Assembly: GCF_014649375.1 (NCBI RefSeq)
Contig: NZ_BMSX01000001.1
Location: 620,001-684,000 of the forward strand
DNA from: Streptomyces aurantiogriseus
Lineage (GTDB): Bacteria; Actinomycetota; Actinomycetes; Streptomycetales; Streptomycetaceae
Direction: 5' to 3'
DNA length: 64,000 nucleotides
A model generated the notes under the pieces. That model did no database searches and had not been told where the DNA came from. It saw only the letters and a list, made by a program, of their open reading frames with translations. Below, piece after piece: positions 6,914-15,400 of the stretch. The position numbers and the translations under genes are program-made. Each line of letters starts with the position of its first letter. Within the stretch, counting starts at the first letter, position 1.

Positions 6914-8562
6914 GCGGGCGACGACGGCCGCGTCCGCAGAAGCGACGTGGGGGTCCCCCCGCTCGAGCGAAGCCGAGAGTGGGGGAGGGACAGCCGCGCA
7001 CCCTGCGGACGCGGCTCGTCGTCGCGTCCGTGGTGCTGATCGCCGTGGTGTGCGCGGTGATCGGTACGGTGACGACCCTGGCGCTGCGGTCGCATCTGTA
7101 CGAGCAGTTGGACGGTCGGCTGATCGAGGTGTCGAAGCGTGCGTCGGGCGGCTTCGGGCCGCCCGACGGGGACAAGAACGGCGATCTGCCCGAACAGCAG
7201 CCCAAGGAGATCAACCTCAACGACTTCGTCTCCAAGGGCCCGCAGCCCGAGGGCACGCTCGCCGCGAAGGTCCAGAACGGCTCCATCACCGACGCCAAGG
7301 TCGGTGAGAAGGCGGAGGACAGCAACGGCGTCCCCGACATGAACGCCGTGACGCTGACCGACGCCCAGAAGAAGGCGCTCAACGAGGTCACCCAGGACAG
7401 CAGGATGCACACCGTGGAGCTCCCCGGCCTGGGCGAGTACCGCGTGAAGTACGTCAGCGGTCTCAACGGCAGCTTCTACGTGGCCGTCCCCACCAAGGAC
7501 ACCGACGCCACCATCAACACCCTGATCCTCGTCGAACTCAGCGTCACCGCCGCCGGCCTCGTGGCCGCCGGCATCGCCGGTTACGTCATGGTCGGCGTGG
7601 CCACCCGCCCCCTCCGCAAGGTCGCCGCCACCGCCACCCGGGTCTCCGAGCTCCCCCTGCACACCGGCGAGGTCAACCTCAGCGAGCGTGTCCCCGAGTC
7701 CGAGACCGACCCGCACACCGAGGTCGGGCAGGTCGGTGCCGCGCTGAACCGGATGCTGAACCATGTCCACGGCGCCCTGCACGCCCGGCAGCAGAGCGAG
7801 ATGCGGGTGCGGCAGTTCGTCGCGGACGCCAGTCACGAGCTCAGAACTCCCCTCGCGTCCATCCGCGGGTACGCCGAGCTGACCCGGCGCGGCAGGGAGC
7901 AGGTCGGACCCGACACCCGGCACGCGCTGGGCCGTATCGAGTCCGAGGCCGGCCGTATGACCCTCCTCGTCGAGGATCTGCTCCTGCTCGCCCGCCTCGA
8001 CGCGGGCCGGCCGTTGCAGTTCGAGCAGACCGACCTCGTACCGCTGGTCGTGGACACGATCAGCGATGCCCGCGCGGCCGGGCCGGACCACGTCTGGCGG
8101 CTCGAGCTGCCCGACGAGCCCGCGCTCGTGTCGGCGGACGCGGCACGGCTGCAGCAGGTTCTCGTGAACCTGCTGGCCAACGCCCGTACGCACACCCCGC
8201 CCGGCACGACCGTTACCGCCCGCGTGCAGCGGCGCGGGCCGTGGCTGTGCGTGGACGTCCAGGACAACGGTCAGGGCATCCCGCCCGACCTGCTCCCGCA
8301 TGTCTTCGAACGGTTCGCCCGCGGCGACTCCGCGCGCTCCCGCTCCACCGGCTCGACGGGCCTGGGCCTCGCCATCGTGCAGGCCGTGGCGACCGCGCAC
8401 GGCGGTGCCGTGACCGTCGACAGCGTTCCCGGACAGACCGTCTTCACGGTGCATCTGCCCGCGCTCGCCCCCGCCGTGCCCCAGCCCGCGCCCGAAACGA
8501 ACTGGCAACTGGACTCACAGGACCAGCACAGGGCCAGCACATGGGTGCAACAGGGCGCTTGA
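6910..8562 (+). CDS. Membrane sensor histidine kinase
   Basis: 550 residues. A basic cytoplasmic N-terminus is followed by TM1 at about residues 37-58, an extracytoplasmic sensor region to about 200 (it contains YRVKYV and FYVAVPTKD), TM2 at about 203-228, a HAMP domain, the phospho-acceptor motif ASHELRTPLASIRGYAEL, an N box (NLLANARTHTPPGT), G1 (DNGQGI) and G2 (GLGLAI). It pairs with the response regulator whose gene overlaps it by four bases. Codons about 13-26 (PPARAKPRVGEG) are encoded by a copy of a dispersed Streptomyces repeat, so part of the N-terminal tail is repeat-derived. The signal sensed is unknown. Confidence 0.94.
   Translation: MSGRRRPRPQKRRGGPPARAKPRVGEGQPRTLRTRLVVASVVLIAVVCAVIGTVTTLALRSHLYEQLDGRLIEVSKRASGGFGPPDGDKNGDLPEQQPKEINLNDFVSKGPQPEGTLAAKVQNGSITDAKVGEKAEDSNGVPDMNAVTLTDAQKKALNEVTQDSRMHTVELPGLGEYRVKYVSGLNGSFYVAVPTKDTDATINTLILVELSVTAAGLVAAGIAGYVMVGVATRPLRKVAATATRVSELPLHTGEVNLSERVPESETDPHTEVGQVGAALNRMLNHVHGALHARQQSEMRVRQFVADASHELRTPLASIRGYAELTRRGREQVGPDTRHALGRIESEAGRMTLLVEDLLLLARLDAGRPLQFEQTDLVPLVVDTISDARAAGPDHVWRLELPDEPALVSADAARLQQVLVNLLANARTHTPPGTTVTARVQRRGPWLCVDVQDNGQGIPPDLLPHVFERFARGDSARSRSTGSTGLGLAIVQAVATAHGGAVTVDSVPGQTVFTVHLPALAPAVPQPAPETNWQLDSQDQHRASTWVQQGA
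6948..6986 (+). repeat. Dispersed palindromic repeat inside the kinase coding sequence
   Basis: The element consists of GGGGGTCCCCC, then the hairpin-forming CTCGAGCGAAGCCGAGAG, then TGGGGGA. A second copy lies in reverse orientation at 13958-14000. I know this sequence as a common intergenic repeat of Streptomyces chromosomes. Here it is in frame within the N-terminal tail of the sensor kinase. Confidence 0.85.
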
Positions 8563-8576
8563 CGAAAGTCGTTGAC

Positions 8577-10076
8577 ATGCGAACCGACTCTTCTCCCGGC
8601 ACCCTGCCGGCGCGGGAGCACCTCCCGGCCGCCACAGCCGGTACGCCTGTCCTGGACGTAGTGATCCCCGTCTACAACGAGGAGAAGGACCTCCAGCCGT
8701 GCGTCCTCAGACTGCACGACCACCTCACGCGGACGTTCCCGTACCCGTTCCGCATCACGATCGCGGACAACGCGTCGACGGACACCACGCCCGACGTGGC
8801 CCTGCTGCTGGAGACGCGGATCCCCGAGGTGAGGTCCTTCCGACTGGAGCAGAAGGGCCGCGGCCGTGCGCTGCGGACCGTCTGGTCCGCCTCGGACGCC
8901 CCGATCCTCGCGTACATGGACGTGGACCTGTCCACCGACCTCAACGCGCTGCTGCCGCTGGTGGCGCCGCTGATCTCCGGCCACTCCGACCTGGCGATCG
9001 GCTCCCGCCTGGCTCGTAGCTCCCGTGTGGTGCGCGGCGCCAAGCGCGAGTTCATCTCCCGCTCGTACAACCTGATCCTGCGCGGCTCGCTCCAGGCCCG
9101 CTTCTCGGACGCCCAGTGCGGCTTCAAGGCGATCCGCCGTGACGTCGCTCAAGTTCTGCTCCCGCTGGTGGAAGACACGGGCTGGTTCTTCGACACTGAG
9201 ATGCTGGTGCTCGCCGAACGTGCCGGTCTCCGTATCCACGAGGTGCCGGTCGACTGGGTCGATGACCCGAACTCCACGGTGCACATCGTGAAGACGGCGA
9301 CCGACGACCTGAAGGGGGTGTGGCGCGTAGGGAAGGCGCTGGCCACCGGTTCGCTTTCGCTGGACCGGCTGACCAGGCCGTTCGGCGACGACCCCCGCGA
9401 CCGCGAGATCATGGACGTACCCAAGGGACTGGCCCGTCAGCTCGTCGGCTTCTGTGTCGTCGGTGGTCTGTCGACCCTCTTCTACCTGCTGCTCTACAGC
9501 GGCTTCCGGCAGTTCTCCGGCTCCCAGGTGGCCAACGCGCTCGCCCTGCTGGTCTCGGCGATCGCCAACACGGCCGCCAACCGCCGGCTCACCTTCGGGG
9601 TGCGCGGCCGCAGCGGCGCCGTCCGCCATCAGGCGCAGGGCCTGGTCGTCTTCGGCATCGGCCTCGCGCTGACCAGCGGCTCGCTCGTCGCGCTGAACGC
9701 GGCGACGTCCGACCCCGGGCACTACACCGAGCTGGCCGTCCTCGTCGCCGCCAACCTCGCGGCGACGGTCCTGCGCTTCCTGCTCTTCCGCGCGTGGGTG
9801 TTCCCGGACCGGCGGGGGGACGAGGAGCAGCCGACGCCGGCCGCCTCCCCCGACGCGTCCTCGGCGACGTACAGCACGGCCGCCCCGCTGCCGCAGCGGC
9901 GGATCGTCCACCCGCAGCACCCCACCACCCCGTACGACACCACGACCTACGACACGACGGCCTACGACACCACCCAGTTCCGCGCCGGCGAAGCCGCGGA
10001 CGGCACCTGGGGTGACGCCACCATGCGACTGCAGCCGGTGCGCCCCCACGACACCGACCCGGGGGACGCCCGATGA
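8577..10076 (+). CDS. GT2-family glycosyltransferase fused to a GtrA-like membrane domain
   Basis: 499 residues. Residues about 20-260 form a GT-A glycosyltransferase: VIPVYNEEKDL, the nucleotide-sugar DVDLSTDL (DxD type), and CGFKAIRR, like polyprenyl-phosphate mannose/glucose synthases (DPM1-like). Residues about 280-420 carry four hydrophobic helices with TAANRRLTFGVRG, the GtrA/DPMS flippase-like signature. The last 80 residues are proline- and DTT(T/A)YDT-rich and probably disordered. Such fusions make a lipid-linked sugar and help flip it; the next gene (GT39) would then use it. An ATG at 8541, with AGGG seven bases upstream, overlaps the kinase gene and would add 12 residues; the start is not certain. 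Confidence 0.9.
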   Translation: MRTDSSPGTLPAREHLPAATAGTPVLDVVIPVYNEEKDLQPCVLRLHDHLTRTFPYPFRITIADNASTDTTPDVALLLETRIPEVRSFRLEQKGRGRALRTVWSASDAPILAYMDVDLSTDLNALLPLVAPLISGHSDLAIGSRLARSSRVVRGAKREFISRSYNLILRGSLQARFSDAQCGFKAIRRDVAQVLLPLVEDTGWFFDTEMLVLAERAGLRIHEVPVDWVDDPNSTVHIVKTATDDLKGVWRVGKALATGSLSLDRLTRPFGDDPRDREIMDVPKGLARQLVGFCVVGGLSTLFYLLLYSGFRQFSGSQVANALALLVSAIANTAANRRLTFGVRGRSGAVRHQAQGLVVFGIGLALTSGSLVALNAATSDPGHYTELAVLVAANLAATVLRFLLFRAWVFPDRRGDEEQPTPAASPDASSATYSTAAPLPQRRIVHPQHPTTPYDTTTYDTTAYDTTQFRAGEAADGTWGDATMRLQPVRPHDTDPGDAR

Positions 10077-12286
10077 CCACCCACCTCGACCAGACGGCCA
10101 CCTGGGGCCCGCCGGAGACGGTCGCTCCCCCGCGGGAACCGGTCGTCCCGGCCCCGGAGTCGGGTGAGCCGAAGCAGCCCTACGCGCGCAGACTGTGGCG
10201 CGGCCGGCCCGAGGACCCCCGCTGGGTGCGCCCGGCCTTCCTCGGCCTGCTGCTCGCCACCTTCCTCCTCTACCTCTACAACCTCAGCGCCTCCGGCTAC
10301 GCCAACTCCTTCTACTCGGCGGCGGTCCAGGCCGGCAGCGAGTCCTGGAAGGCCTTCTTCTTCGGCTCGCTGGACGCGGCCAACGCCATCACCGTCGACA
10401 AGCCCCCGGCCTCGCTGTGGCCGATGGCGCTGTCGGTGCGGATCTTCGGCCTGAGCTCGTGGGCGATCCTCGTCCCCGAGGTGCTGATGGCCGTCGGCAC
10501 GGTCGCCGTGGTCTACGCGGCCGTACGCCGCCGCTTCAGCCCCGCGGCCGGTCTGATCGCGGGCGCGGTCCTCGCGCTCACCCCCGTCGCCGCGCTGATG
10601 TTCCGGTTCAACAACCCGGACGCGATGCTGGCGCTGCTGATGGCGGTGGCCTGCTACTTCGTGATCCGCGCCCTGGCGGACGGCCGTACGAAGTGGCTGG
10701 TGTGGGCCGGAGTCGCGATCGGCTTCGCGTTCCTCGCCAAGACCCTGCAGGCTTTCCTGATCCTGCCGCCGCTGGCGATCGTGTACGCGGTCTGCGCGCC
10801 GGTGTCGGTGAAGAAGCGCTTCGGGCAACTGGCCCTGGCGACGGTCGCGTTGGTCGTCTCCGGCGGCTGGTGGGTCGCGATCGTCGAGCTGTGGCCCGCC
10901 TCCTCCCGCCCGTACATCGGCGGCTCGCAGAACAACTCCTTCCTGGAGCTGACCTTCGGCTACAACGGTCTCGGCCGCCTCAACGGCGAGGAGACCGGCA
11001 GCGTCGGCGGCGGTGGCGGCGGAAACGGCGGCGGCAGCTGGGGTGAGACCGGCTGGGACCGCCTCTTCGGCTCCAACATCGGCGGCCAGATCGCCTGGCT
11101 GATCCCGGCCGCGCTGATCCTGCTGATCGCCGGTCTGGTGGCCACCCGCAGGGCCCGGCGCACCTCGGTGACGCGCGGATCCTTCCTCGTCTGGGGCGGT
11201 GCGCTGCTGATCACCATGGTGGTCTTCAGCTACATGCAGGGCATCTTCCACGAGTACTACACCGTGGCCCTCGCCCCCTACATCGCGCCGCTGATCGGCA
11301 TGGGCGCGGCCCAGCTCTGGGAGCTGCGGGACAAGGCGTGGGCGTCGCTCACCCTGGCGGGCGCGTCGACGGCCACCGCGGTCTGGGGGTACGTCCTCCT
11401 CAACCGCTCCTCCGACTACCTGCCGTGGCTGAAGTGGCTCGTCCTGGTCGGCGGTCTCGCCGCCGCCCTCGGCCTGATCTTCGTGGCCAGGCTGGGCCGC
11501 CGGCTGGCCCTGGGCGTGGCCGGGCTGGGCCTGGCCGCGGCGCTGGCCGGGCCGACGGCGTACACCCTCACCACGCTGAACGAGGGCCACACCGGTTCGA
11601 TCATCACCGCCGGCCCGGCGGTCGCGGGCGGACGCGGTGGTCCGGGCGGTGGCGGTCCCGGCGGCGGTGGTGGCTTCCCTGGTGGTGGCCAGAACCAGCA
11701 GGGCCAGCAGGGCCAGCAGGGCCAGCAGAACGGCAACGGCTTCCCCGGCGGCGGCACCGGCGGCTTCGGGGGCGGGATGCCCGGCCAGCAGAACCAGCAG
11801 AACGGCAACGGCAGCACGCAGGGTCAGGGCCAGAACCAGCAGGGCAACGGCACCCCGGGTGGCCGGACGAACGGCGACGGCGGCCGCATGGGCGGCGGCG
11901 GTGGCGGCATGGGCGGCCTGCTCAACGGCGCCAGCGTCACCTCCGAGGCCAAGAAGCTCCTGGAGACCGACTCGGACCAGTACACCTGGGTCGCGGCGGC
12001 CATCGGCGCCCAGAACGCGGCGAGCTACCAACTGGCCACCGGCGAGCCGGTGATGGCGATCGGCGGCTTCAACGGCACCGACCCGTCCCCGACGCTGGCC
12101 CAGTTCAAGCAGTACGTGGCCGACGGAAAGATCCACTACTTCGTCAGCAGCGGCTCCGGCGGCGGCATGGGCGGCGGCAGCAACGGCACGTCCGCGCAGA
12201 TCACCGAGTGGGTCGAGGCCAACTTCAAGCAGGTCACGGTCAGTTCGGCCACCTTCTACGACCTCACGCAGAAGGCGAGCGGCTGA
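10073..12286 (+). CDS. GT39/PMT-family membrane glycosyltransferase (ArnT/YkcB-like)
   Basis: 737 residues, starting within the stop of the previous gene (ATGA). About ten to twelve membrane helices lie between residues 55 and 500. The first extracytoplasmic loop (ANSFYSAAVQAGSESWKAFF) and the DKPPAS motif with its catalytic-type Asp match bacterial ArnT/PMT-like glycosyltransferases that move a sugar from a polyprenyl phosphate carrier to an acceptor on the outer side of the membrane. Two low-complexity segments interrupt it: a Gly run near residues 304-325 and a long Gly/Gln/Asn-rich stretch at about 515-620. The C-terminal 110 residues are a conserved extracytoplasmic domain. It is co-transcribed with the lipid-linked sugar synthase upstream, so the two form a donor-and-transferase pair. 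Confidence 0.92.
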   Translation: MTTHLDQTATWGPPETVAPPREPVVPAPESGEPKQPYARRLWRGRPEDPRWVRPAFLGLLLATFLLYLYNLSASGYANSFYSAAVQAGSESWKAFFFGSLDAANAITVDKPPASLWPMALSVRIFGLSSWAILVPEVLMAVGTVAVVYAAVRRRFSPAAGLIAGAVLALTPVAALMFRFNNPDAMLALLMAVACYFVIRALADGRTKWLVWAGVAIGFAFLAKTLQAFLILPPLAIVYAVCAPVSVKKRFGQLALATVALVVSGGWWVAIVELWPASSRPYIGGSQNNSFLELTFGYNGLGRLNGEETGSVGGGGGGNGGGSWGETGWDRLFGSNIGGQIAWLIPAALILLIAGLVATRRARRTSVTRGSFLVWGGALLITMVVFSYMQGIFHEYYTVALAPYIAPLIGMGAAQLWELRDKAWASLTLAGASTATAVWGYVLLNRSSDYLPWLKWLVLVGGLAAALGLIFVARLGRRLALGVAGLGLAAALAGPTAYTLTTLNEGHTGSIITAGPAVAGGRGGPGGGGPGGGGGFPGGGQNQQGQQGQQGQQNGNGFPGGGTGGFGGGMPGQQNQQNGNGSTQGQGQNQQGNGTPGGRTNGDGGRMGGGGGGMGGLLNGASVTSEAKKLLETDSDQYTWVAAAIGAQNAASYQLATGEPVMAIGGFNGTDPSPTLAQFKQYVADGKIHYFVSSGSGGGMGGGSNGTSAQITEWVEANFKQVTVSSATFYDLTQKASG

Positions 12287-12310
12287 GACGCAGGACGACG
12301 GTTCGCCGAA

Positions 12311-12341
12311 GAAGGGCGGTGGCGTGAAGCCACCGCCCTTC
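12311..12341 (+). terminator. Hairpin terminator after the glycosyltransferase operon
   Basis: GAAGGGCGGTGGC and GCCACCGCCCTTC form a perfect 13-bp stem with loop GTGAA, 24 bases after the stop codon. Confidence 0.88.
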
Positions 12342-12353
12342 CGCGTATCTCTG

Positions 12354-12386
12354 TTGTACAGCGTATGGTGATCGTTCTACGGTGTA
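12354..12386 (+). promoter_or_regulatory. Promoter and probable TetR operator of the MFS gene
   Basis: A -35 TTGTAC (12354-12359) and a -10 TACGGT (12378-12383) are 18 bases apart, placing the transcription start on or next to the ATG at 12391. An inverted repeat TACAGCGTA (12357-12365) / TACGGTGTA (12378-12386), with one mismatch, overlaps both hexamers. This is the expected layout of a site for the TetR protein encoded at 14099. Confidence 0.6.
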
Positions 12387-12390
12387 TGAC

Positions 12391-13905
12391 ATGACGACGT
12401 CCCCCCAGGCTTCCCTCGATTCCAAGGAGCCGGAGGAGCCCCAGGGCCACCCCCAGCGCTGGCTGATCCTCGGCGTGATCTGCCTCGCGCAGCTCACGGT
12501 CCTGCTCGACAACACCGTGCTGAACGTGGCGATCCCCTCGCTCACCCGCGAACTGGACGCGGCCACCTCCGACATCCAGTGGATGATCAACGCCTACTCG
12601 CTGGTGCAGTCCGGTCTGCTGCTCACCGCGGGCAGTGCCGCCGACCGCTACGGGCGCAAGAAGATGCTGGTCGCGGGTCTGAGCCTGTTCGGTGTGGGCT
12701 CGCTGGTGGCCGGACTCGCCGACTCGACCGGCCAGTTGATCGCTGCCCGCGCCGGCATGGGCGTCGGAGGCGCGCTGCTGGTGACCACCACGCTCGCCGT
12801 CGTGGTCCAGATCTTCGACGACACCGAGCGCGTGAAGGCGATCGGCCTGTGGGCCACGGTCAACTCGCTCGGCTTCGCCACCGGCCCGCTGATCGGCGGC
12901 GTGATGCTCGACCACTTCTGGTGGGGAGCGATCTTCCTCATCAACATCCCGGTCGCGGTCATCGGCCTGATCGCCGTGCTCGCCCTCGTCCCCGAGTCCA
13001 GGAACCCGCAGGGCGACCGCCCCGACCTGCTCGGCGCGCTGCTCTCCACGATCGGCATGACGGGCATCGTCTACGCGATCATCTCCGGGCCCGACCACGG
13101 CTGGACCTCCACGCCCACCCTCACCTCCGCCGCGATCGGCGTCGTCGTGATGGCCGCGTTCGTGGCCTGGGAGCTGCGCATCCCGTACCCGATGCTGGAC
13201 ATGCACTTCTTCCGCAACCAGAGGTTCACGGGCGCCGTCGCGGGCGCGATCCTCGTCGCGTTCGGGATGGCCGGCTCGCTCTTCCTGCTCACCCAGCACC
13301 TCCAGTTCGTGCTCGGGTACGGCCCGCTGGAGGCGGGGCTGCGGACGGCGCCGTTCGCGCTGACGATCGTCGTGCTCAACCTCAGCGGGGTCGGCGCCCG
13401 GCTCCTGCCCAGGCTCGGCACCCCGCTGACCATCGCGTCCGGCATGACGTGCCTGGCGGTGGGGCTCGCGGCGATCGCGCTGTTCGGCGGGGACGGTTAC
13501 GGCGGAATGCTGACCGGCCTGATCATCATGGGCGTCGGCGTCGCCTGCGCCATGCCGGCCATGGCCAACGCCGTCATGAGCGCGATCCCGCCGGAGAAGG
13601 CGGGCGTGGGCGCGGGTGTCAACGGCACGCTGGCCGAGTTCGGGCAAGGGCTGGGGGTGGCGGTGCTCGGGGCCGTGCTGAACTCCCGGTTCGCGGCGCT
13701 GGTTCCCGTGGCGGCCGCTTCCCTGCCGGGGGCTTTGGCGGCGGCGGGGTCGGCGGAGGAGAGGGCACGCATCACCGACTCGTTCTCCTCCGCGCTGGAG
13801 ACCAGTCAGCTGGTCGGAGCCTTGGCCGTGCTGCTCGGCGGGTTGGTCGCGGCGGCGTTGCTGCGGCGGGCCGAGCGGGCGGATCCGGGGGTGGTGGGCG
13901 CCTAG
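12391..13905 (+). CDS. MFS drug-efflux transporter, DHA2 (14-helix) family
   Basis: 504 residues with about 14 hydrophobic helices. The first has LLDNTVLNVAIPSL (motif D1 of the DHA2 family), the 2-3 loop has GSAADRYGRKKML (motif A) and helix 5 has the conserved proline-glycine motif C (GFATGPLIGG). This family exports antibiotics, dyes and quaternary compounds using the proton gradient. The ATG at 12391 is used rather than the GTG at 12382, which lies in the predicted -10 box; the mRNA is therefore probably leaderless. A TetR gene follows on the same strand after about 190 bases and probably represses this gene. The substrate cannot be predicted. Confidence 0.93.
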   Translation: MTTSPQASLDSKEPEEPQGHPQRWLILGVICLAQLTVLLDNTVLNVAIPSLTRELDAATSDIQWMINAYSLVQSGLLLTAGSAADRYGRKKMLVAGLSLFGVGSLVAGLADSTGQLIAARAGMGVGGALLVTTTLAVVVQIFDDTERVKAIGLWATVNSLGFATGPLIGGVMLDHFWWGAIFLINIPVAVIGLIAVLALVPESRNPQGDRPDLLGALLSTIGMTGIVYAIISGPDHGWTSTPTLTSAAIGVVVMAAFVAWELRIPYPMLDMHFFRNQRFTGAVAGAILVAFGMAGSLFLLTQHLQFVLGYGPLEAGLRTAPFALTIVVLNLSGVGARLLPRLGTPLTIASGMTCLAVGLAAIALFGGDGYGGMLTGLIIMGVGVACAMPAMANAVMSAIPPEKAGVGAGVNGTLAEFGQGLGVAVLGAVLNSRFAALVPVAAASLPGALAAAGSAEERARITDSFSSALETSQLVGALAVLLGGLVAAALLRRAERADPGVVGA

Positions 13906-13957
13906 CGGCTCGGGGCGCGGGGGCTTGCCGCGGCTGTGGGGCCATCGTGGCTTGTCG

Positions 13958-14000
13958 CTCCCCCAAGTTCTCGGCTTCGCTCGAACCCGGGGGACCCCCA
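13958..14000 (-). repeat. Second copy of the dispersed palindromic repeat
   Basis: Read on the minus strand, the element GGGGGTCCCCCGGGTTCGAG... matches the copy at 6948-6986 apart from a short insertion and a few changes. It lies between the MFS gene and the TetR gene and may act as a transcription terminator or mRNA-stabilising hairpin. Confidence 0.85.
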
Positions 14001-14098
14001 TCGCGGCGGAGCCGCTTATCGACACCGTCCCGCGCCCCTGTGGGGGCAAGCTGCCGCTTAGCATCCTTGTAAGTGACCGGAATCTCGGAAGGTGCGCC

Positions 14099-14857
14099 AT
14101 GGTGAAGGCTGCCAAGGAGGCCGCGCGGGCCAGCGTCTGGCTGGACGGCAGGGCGCGCCGCGGACGGGGTGGCGGGCAGCCTTCCGGGCTCGACCGGGAG
14201 CGGATCACCGAGGTCACCGTACGGCTGCTGGACGCCGAGGGGCTGGACAAGTTCTCCATGCGGCGGCTGGCGGCCGAGCTGAACGTGACGGCGATGTCCG
14301 TCTACTGGTACGTCGACACCAAGGACGACCTCCTCGAACTCGCCCTCGACGCGGCCTTCGGCGAGCTGGAACTGCCCGATCCGGAGGCCGACGGCGAGGA
14401 CTGGCGCGAGCAGCTGCGCGCACTGGCCACGGCGTACCGTTCGCTGCTGGTGCGCCACCGCTGGCTGTCGCCGCTGGCCGGGCGGTACCTCAACATCGGC
14501 CCGAACTCGCTCGCCTTCTCCCGCACGATCCAGCAGGTCATCCGCCGCACCGGCCTGCCCGCCCACCGCATCACGAGCGCGATCTCGGCGGTCTTCCAGT
14601 TCGTGTACGGCTACGGCACGATCGAGGGCCACTTCTTCGGCCGGGTCGCGGACACGGGCATGACCCCGGACGAGTACTTCCAGCACGCCATGAGCACGGT
14701 GACCGACTCCCCGGAGACCGCCCAGGTCATCGAGGAGTCCAAGGACATCATGGCGGCCCGCGGCGGAGACACGGTCGCCGAGATGCTGGACCGCGACTTC
14801 ACCTACGCCCTGGACCTGCTGGTGGCGGGCATCGAGGCGATGGTGGCCCGCGGCTGA
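14099..14857 (+). CDS. TetR-family repressor with tetracycline-repressor-type C-terminal domain
   Basis: 252 residues. The helix-turn-helix lies at about residues 38-85 (ITEVTVRLLDAEGLDKFSMR, then AMSVYWYVDTKDDLLE). The C-terminal part (WREQLRALATAYRSLLVRH...) is of the TetR_C_1 kind seen in TetR itself and in efflux regulators. The ATG at 14099 is preceded by GGAAGG at a six-base distance. The basic, low-complexity first 35 residues are unusual but common in Streptomyces versions of this family. The likely target is the upstream MFS efflux gene, whose promoter carries a matching inverted repeat. Confidence 0.92.
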   Translation: MVKAAKEAARASVWLDGRARRGRGGGQPSGLDRERITEVTVRLLDAEGLDKFSMRRLAAELNVTAMSVYWYVDTKDDLLELALDAAFGELELPDPEADGEDWREQLRALATAYRSLLVRHRWLSPLAGRYLNIGPNSLAFSRTIQQVIRRTGLPAHRITSAISAVFQFVYGYGTIEGHFFGRVADTGMTPDEYFQHAMSTVTDSPETAQVIEESKDIMAARGGDTVAEMLDRDFTYALDLLVAGIEAMVARG

Positions 14858-14880
14858 CCCGAGGGCTTACCGGTCGGCGG

Positions 14881-15351
14881 TCAGTCCTGGGGTGCGAGCC
14901 TGGCCGGGAACCCTCCGGTCGCCACCGGCCCCCACCTCTCCGGCGTGACGCGGATGATCGACTTGCCCTGCTTGACCATCGCTTGCCGGTACTCGTCCCA
15001 GTCCGGGTGTTCGCCCGCGATGTTGCGGTAGTACTCGACCAGCGGCTCGACGGAGTCGGGTGTGTCGATGACCTCGGCGGTGCCGTCGATCTGGACCCAG
15101 GGGCCGTTCCACTCGTCGCTCAGGACGATGACACTGACCCGCTCGTCCCGCTTGGCGTTGCGCGTCTTGGCGCGCTCCGGGTAGGTGGAGACGACGATCC
15201 GGCCCGAGTCGTCGACGCCGCAGGTCAGCGGGGAACCCTGGGGGCTGCCGTCGGCGCGCCGGGTGAGGAGGATCGCGCGGTGGCGGGGGCGTACGAAGTC
15301 CAGCAGCTCGTCGAGGGTGACGGAGGTGTTGGTCGCGATGTTCGGTGCCAT
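14881..15351 (-). CDS. PPOX-class (pyridoxamine-oxidase-fold) F420/FMN-dependent reductase
   Basis: 156 residues forming a split beta-barrel: AILLTRRADGSPQGSPLTCG, IVVSTYPERAKTRNAKRDERVSV and WVQIDGTAEVID are the typical strands of the PPOX family. Actinobacterial members bind F420 or FMN and reduce small molecules. A phosphate-binding loop is suggested by AKTRNAKRD. The gene is convergent with the TetR gene, and the next gene on its strand (YceI) ends at 15401, so its position alone gives no pathway. Cofactor choice is inferred, not visible. Confidence 0.88.
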   Translation of the reverse strand: MAPNIATNTSVTLDELLDFVRPRHRAILLTRRADGSPQGSPLTCGVDDSGRIVVSTYPERAKTRNAKRDERVSVIVLSDEWNGPWVQIDGTAEVIDTPDSVEPLVEYYRNIAGEHPDWDEYRQAMVKQGKSIIRVTPERWGPVATGGFPARLAPQD

Positions 15352-15400
15352 GGGGCCAGCGTAGGCGCAGGAGGGGCCCTCGGGGCTGACCCTGCCGGTC

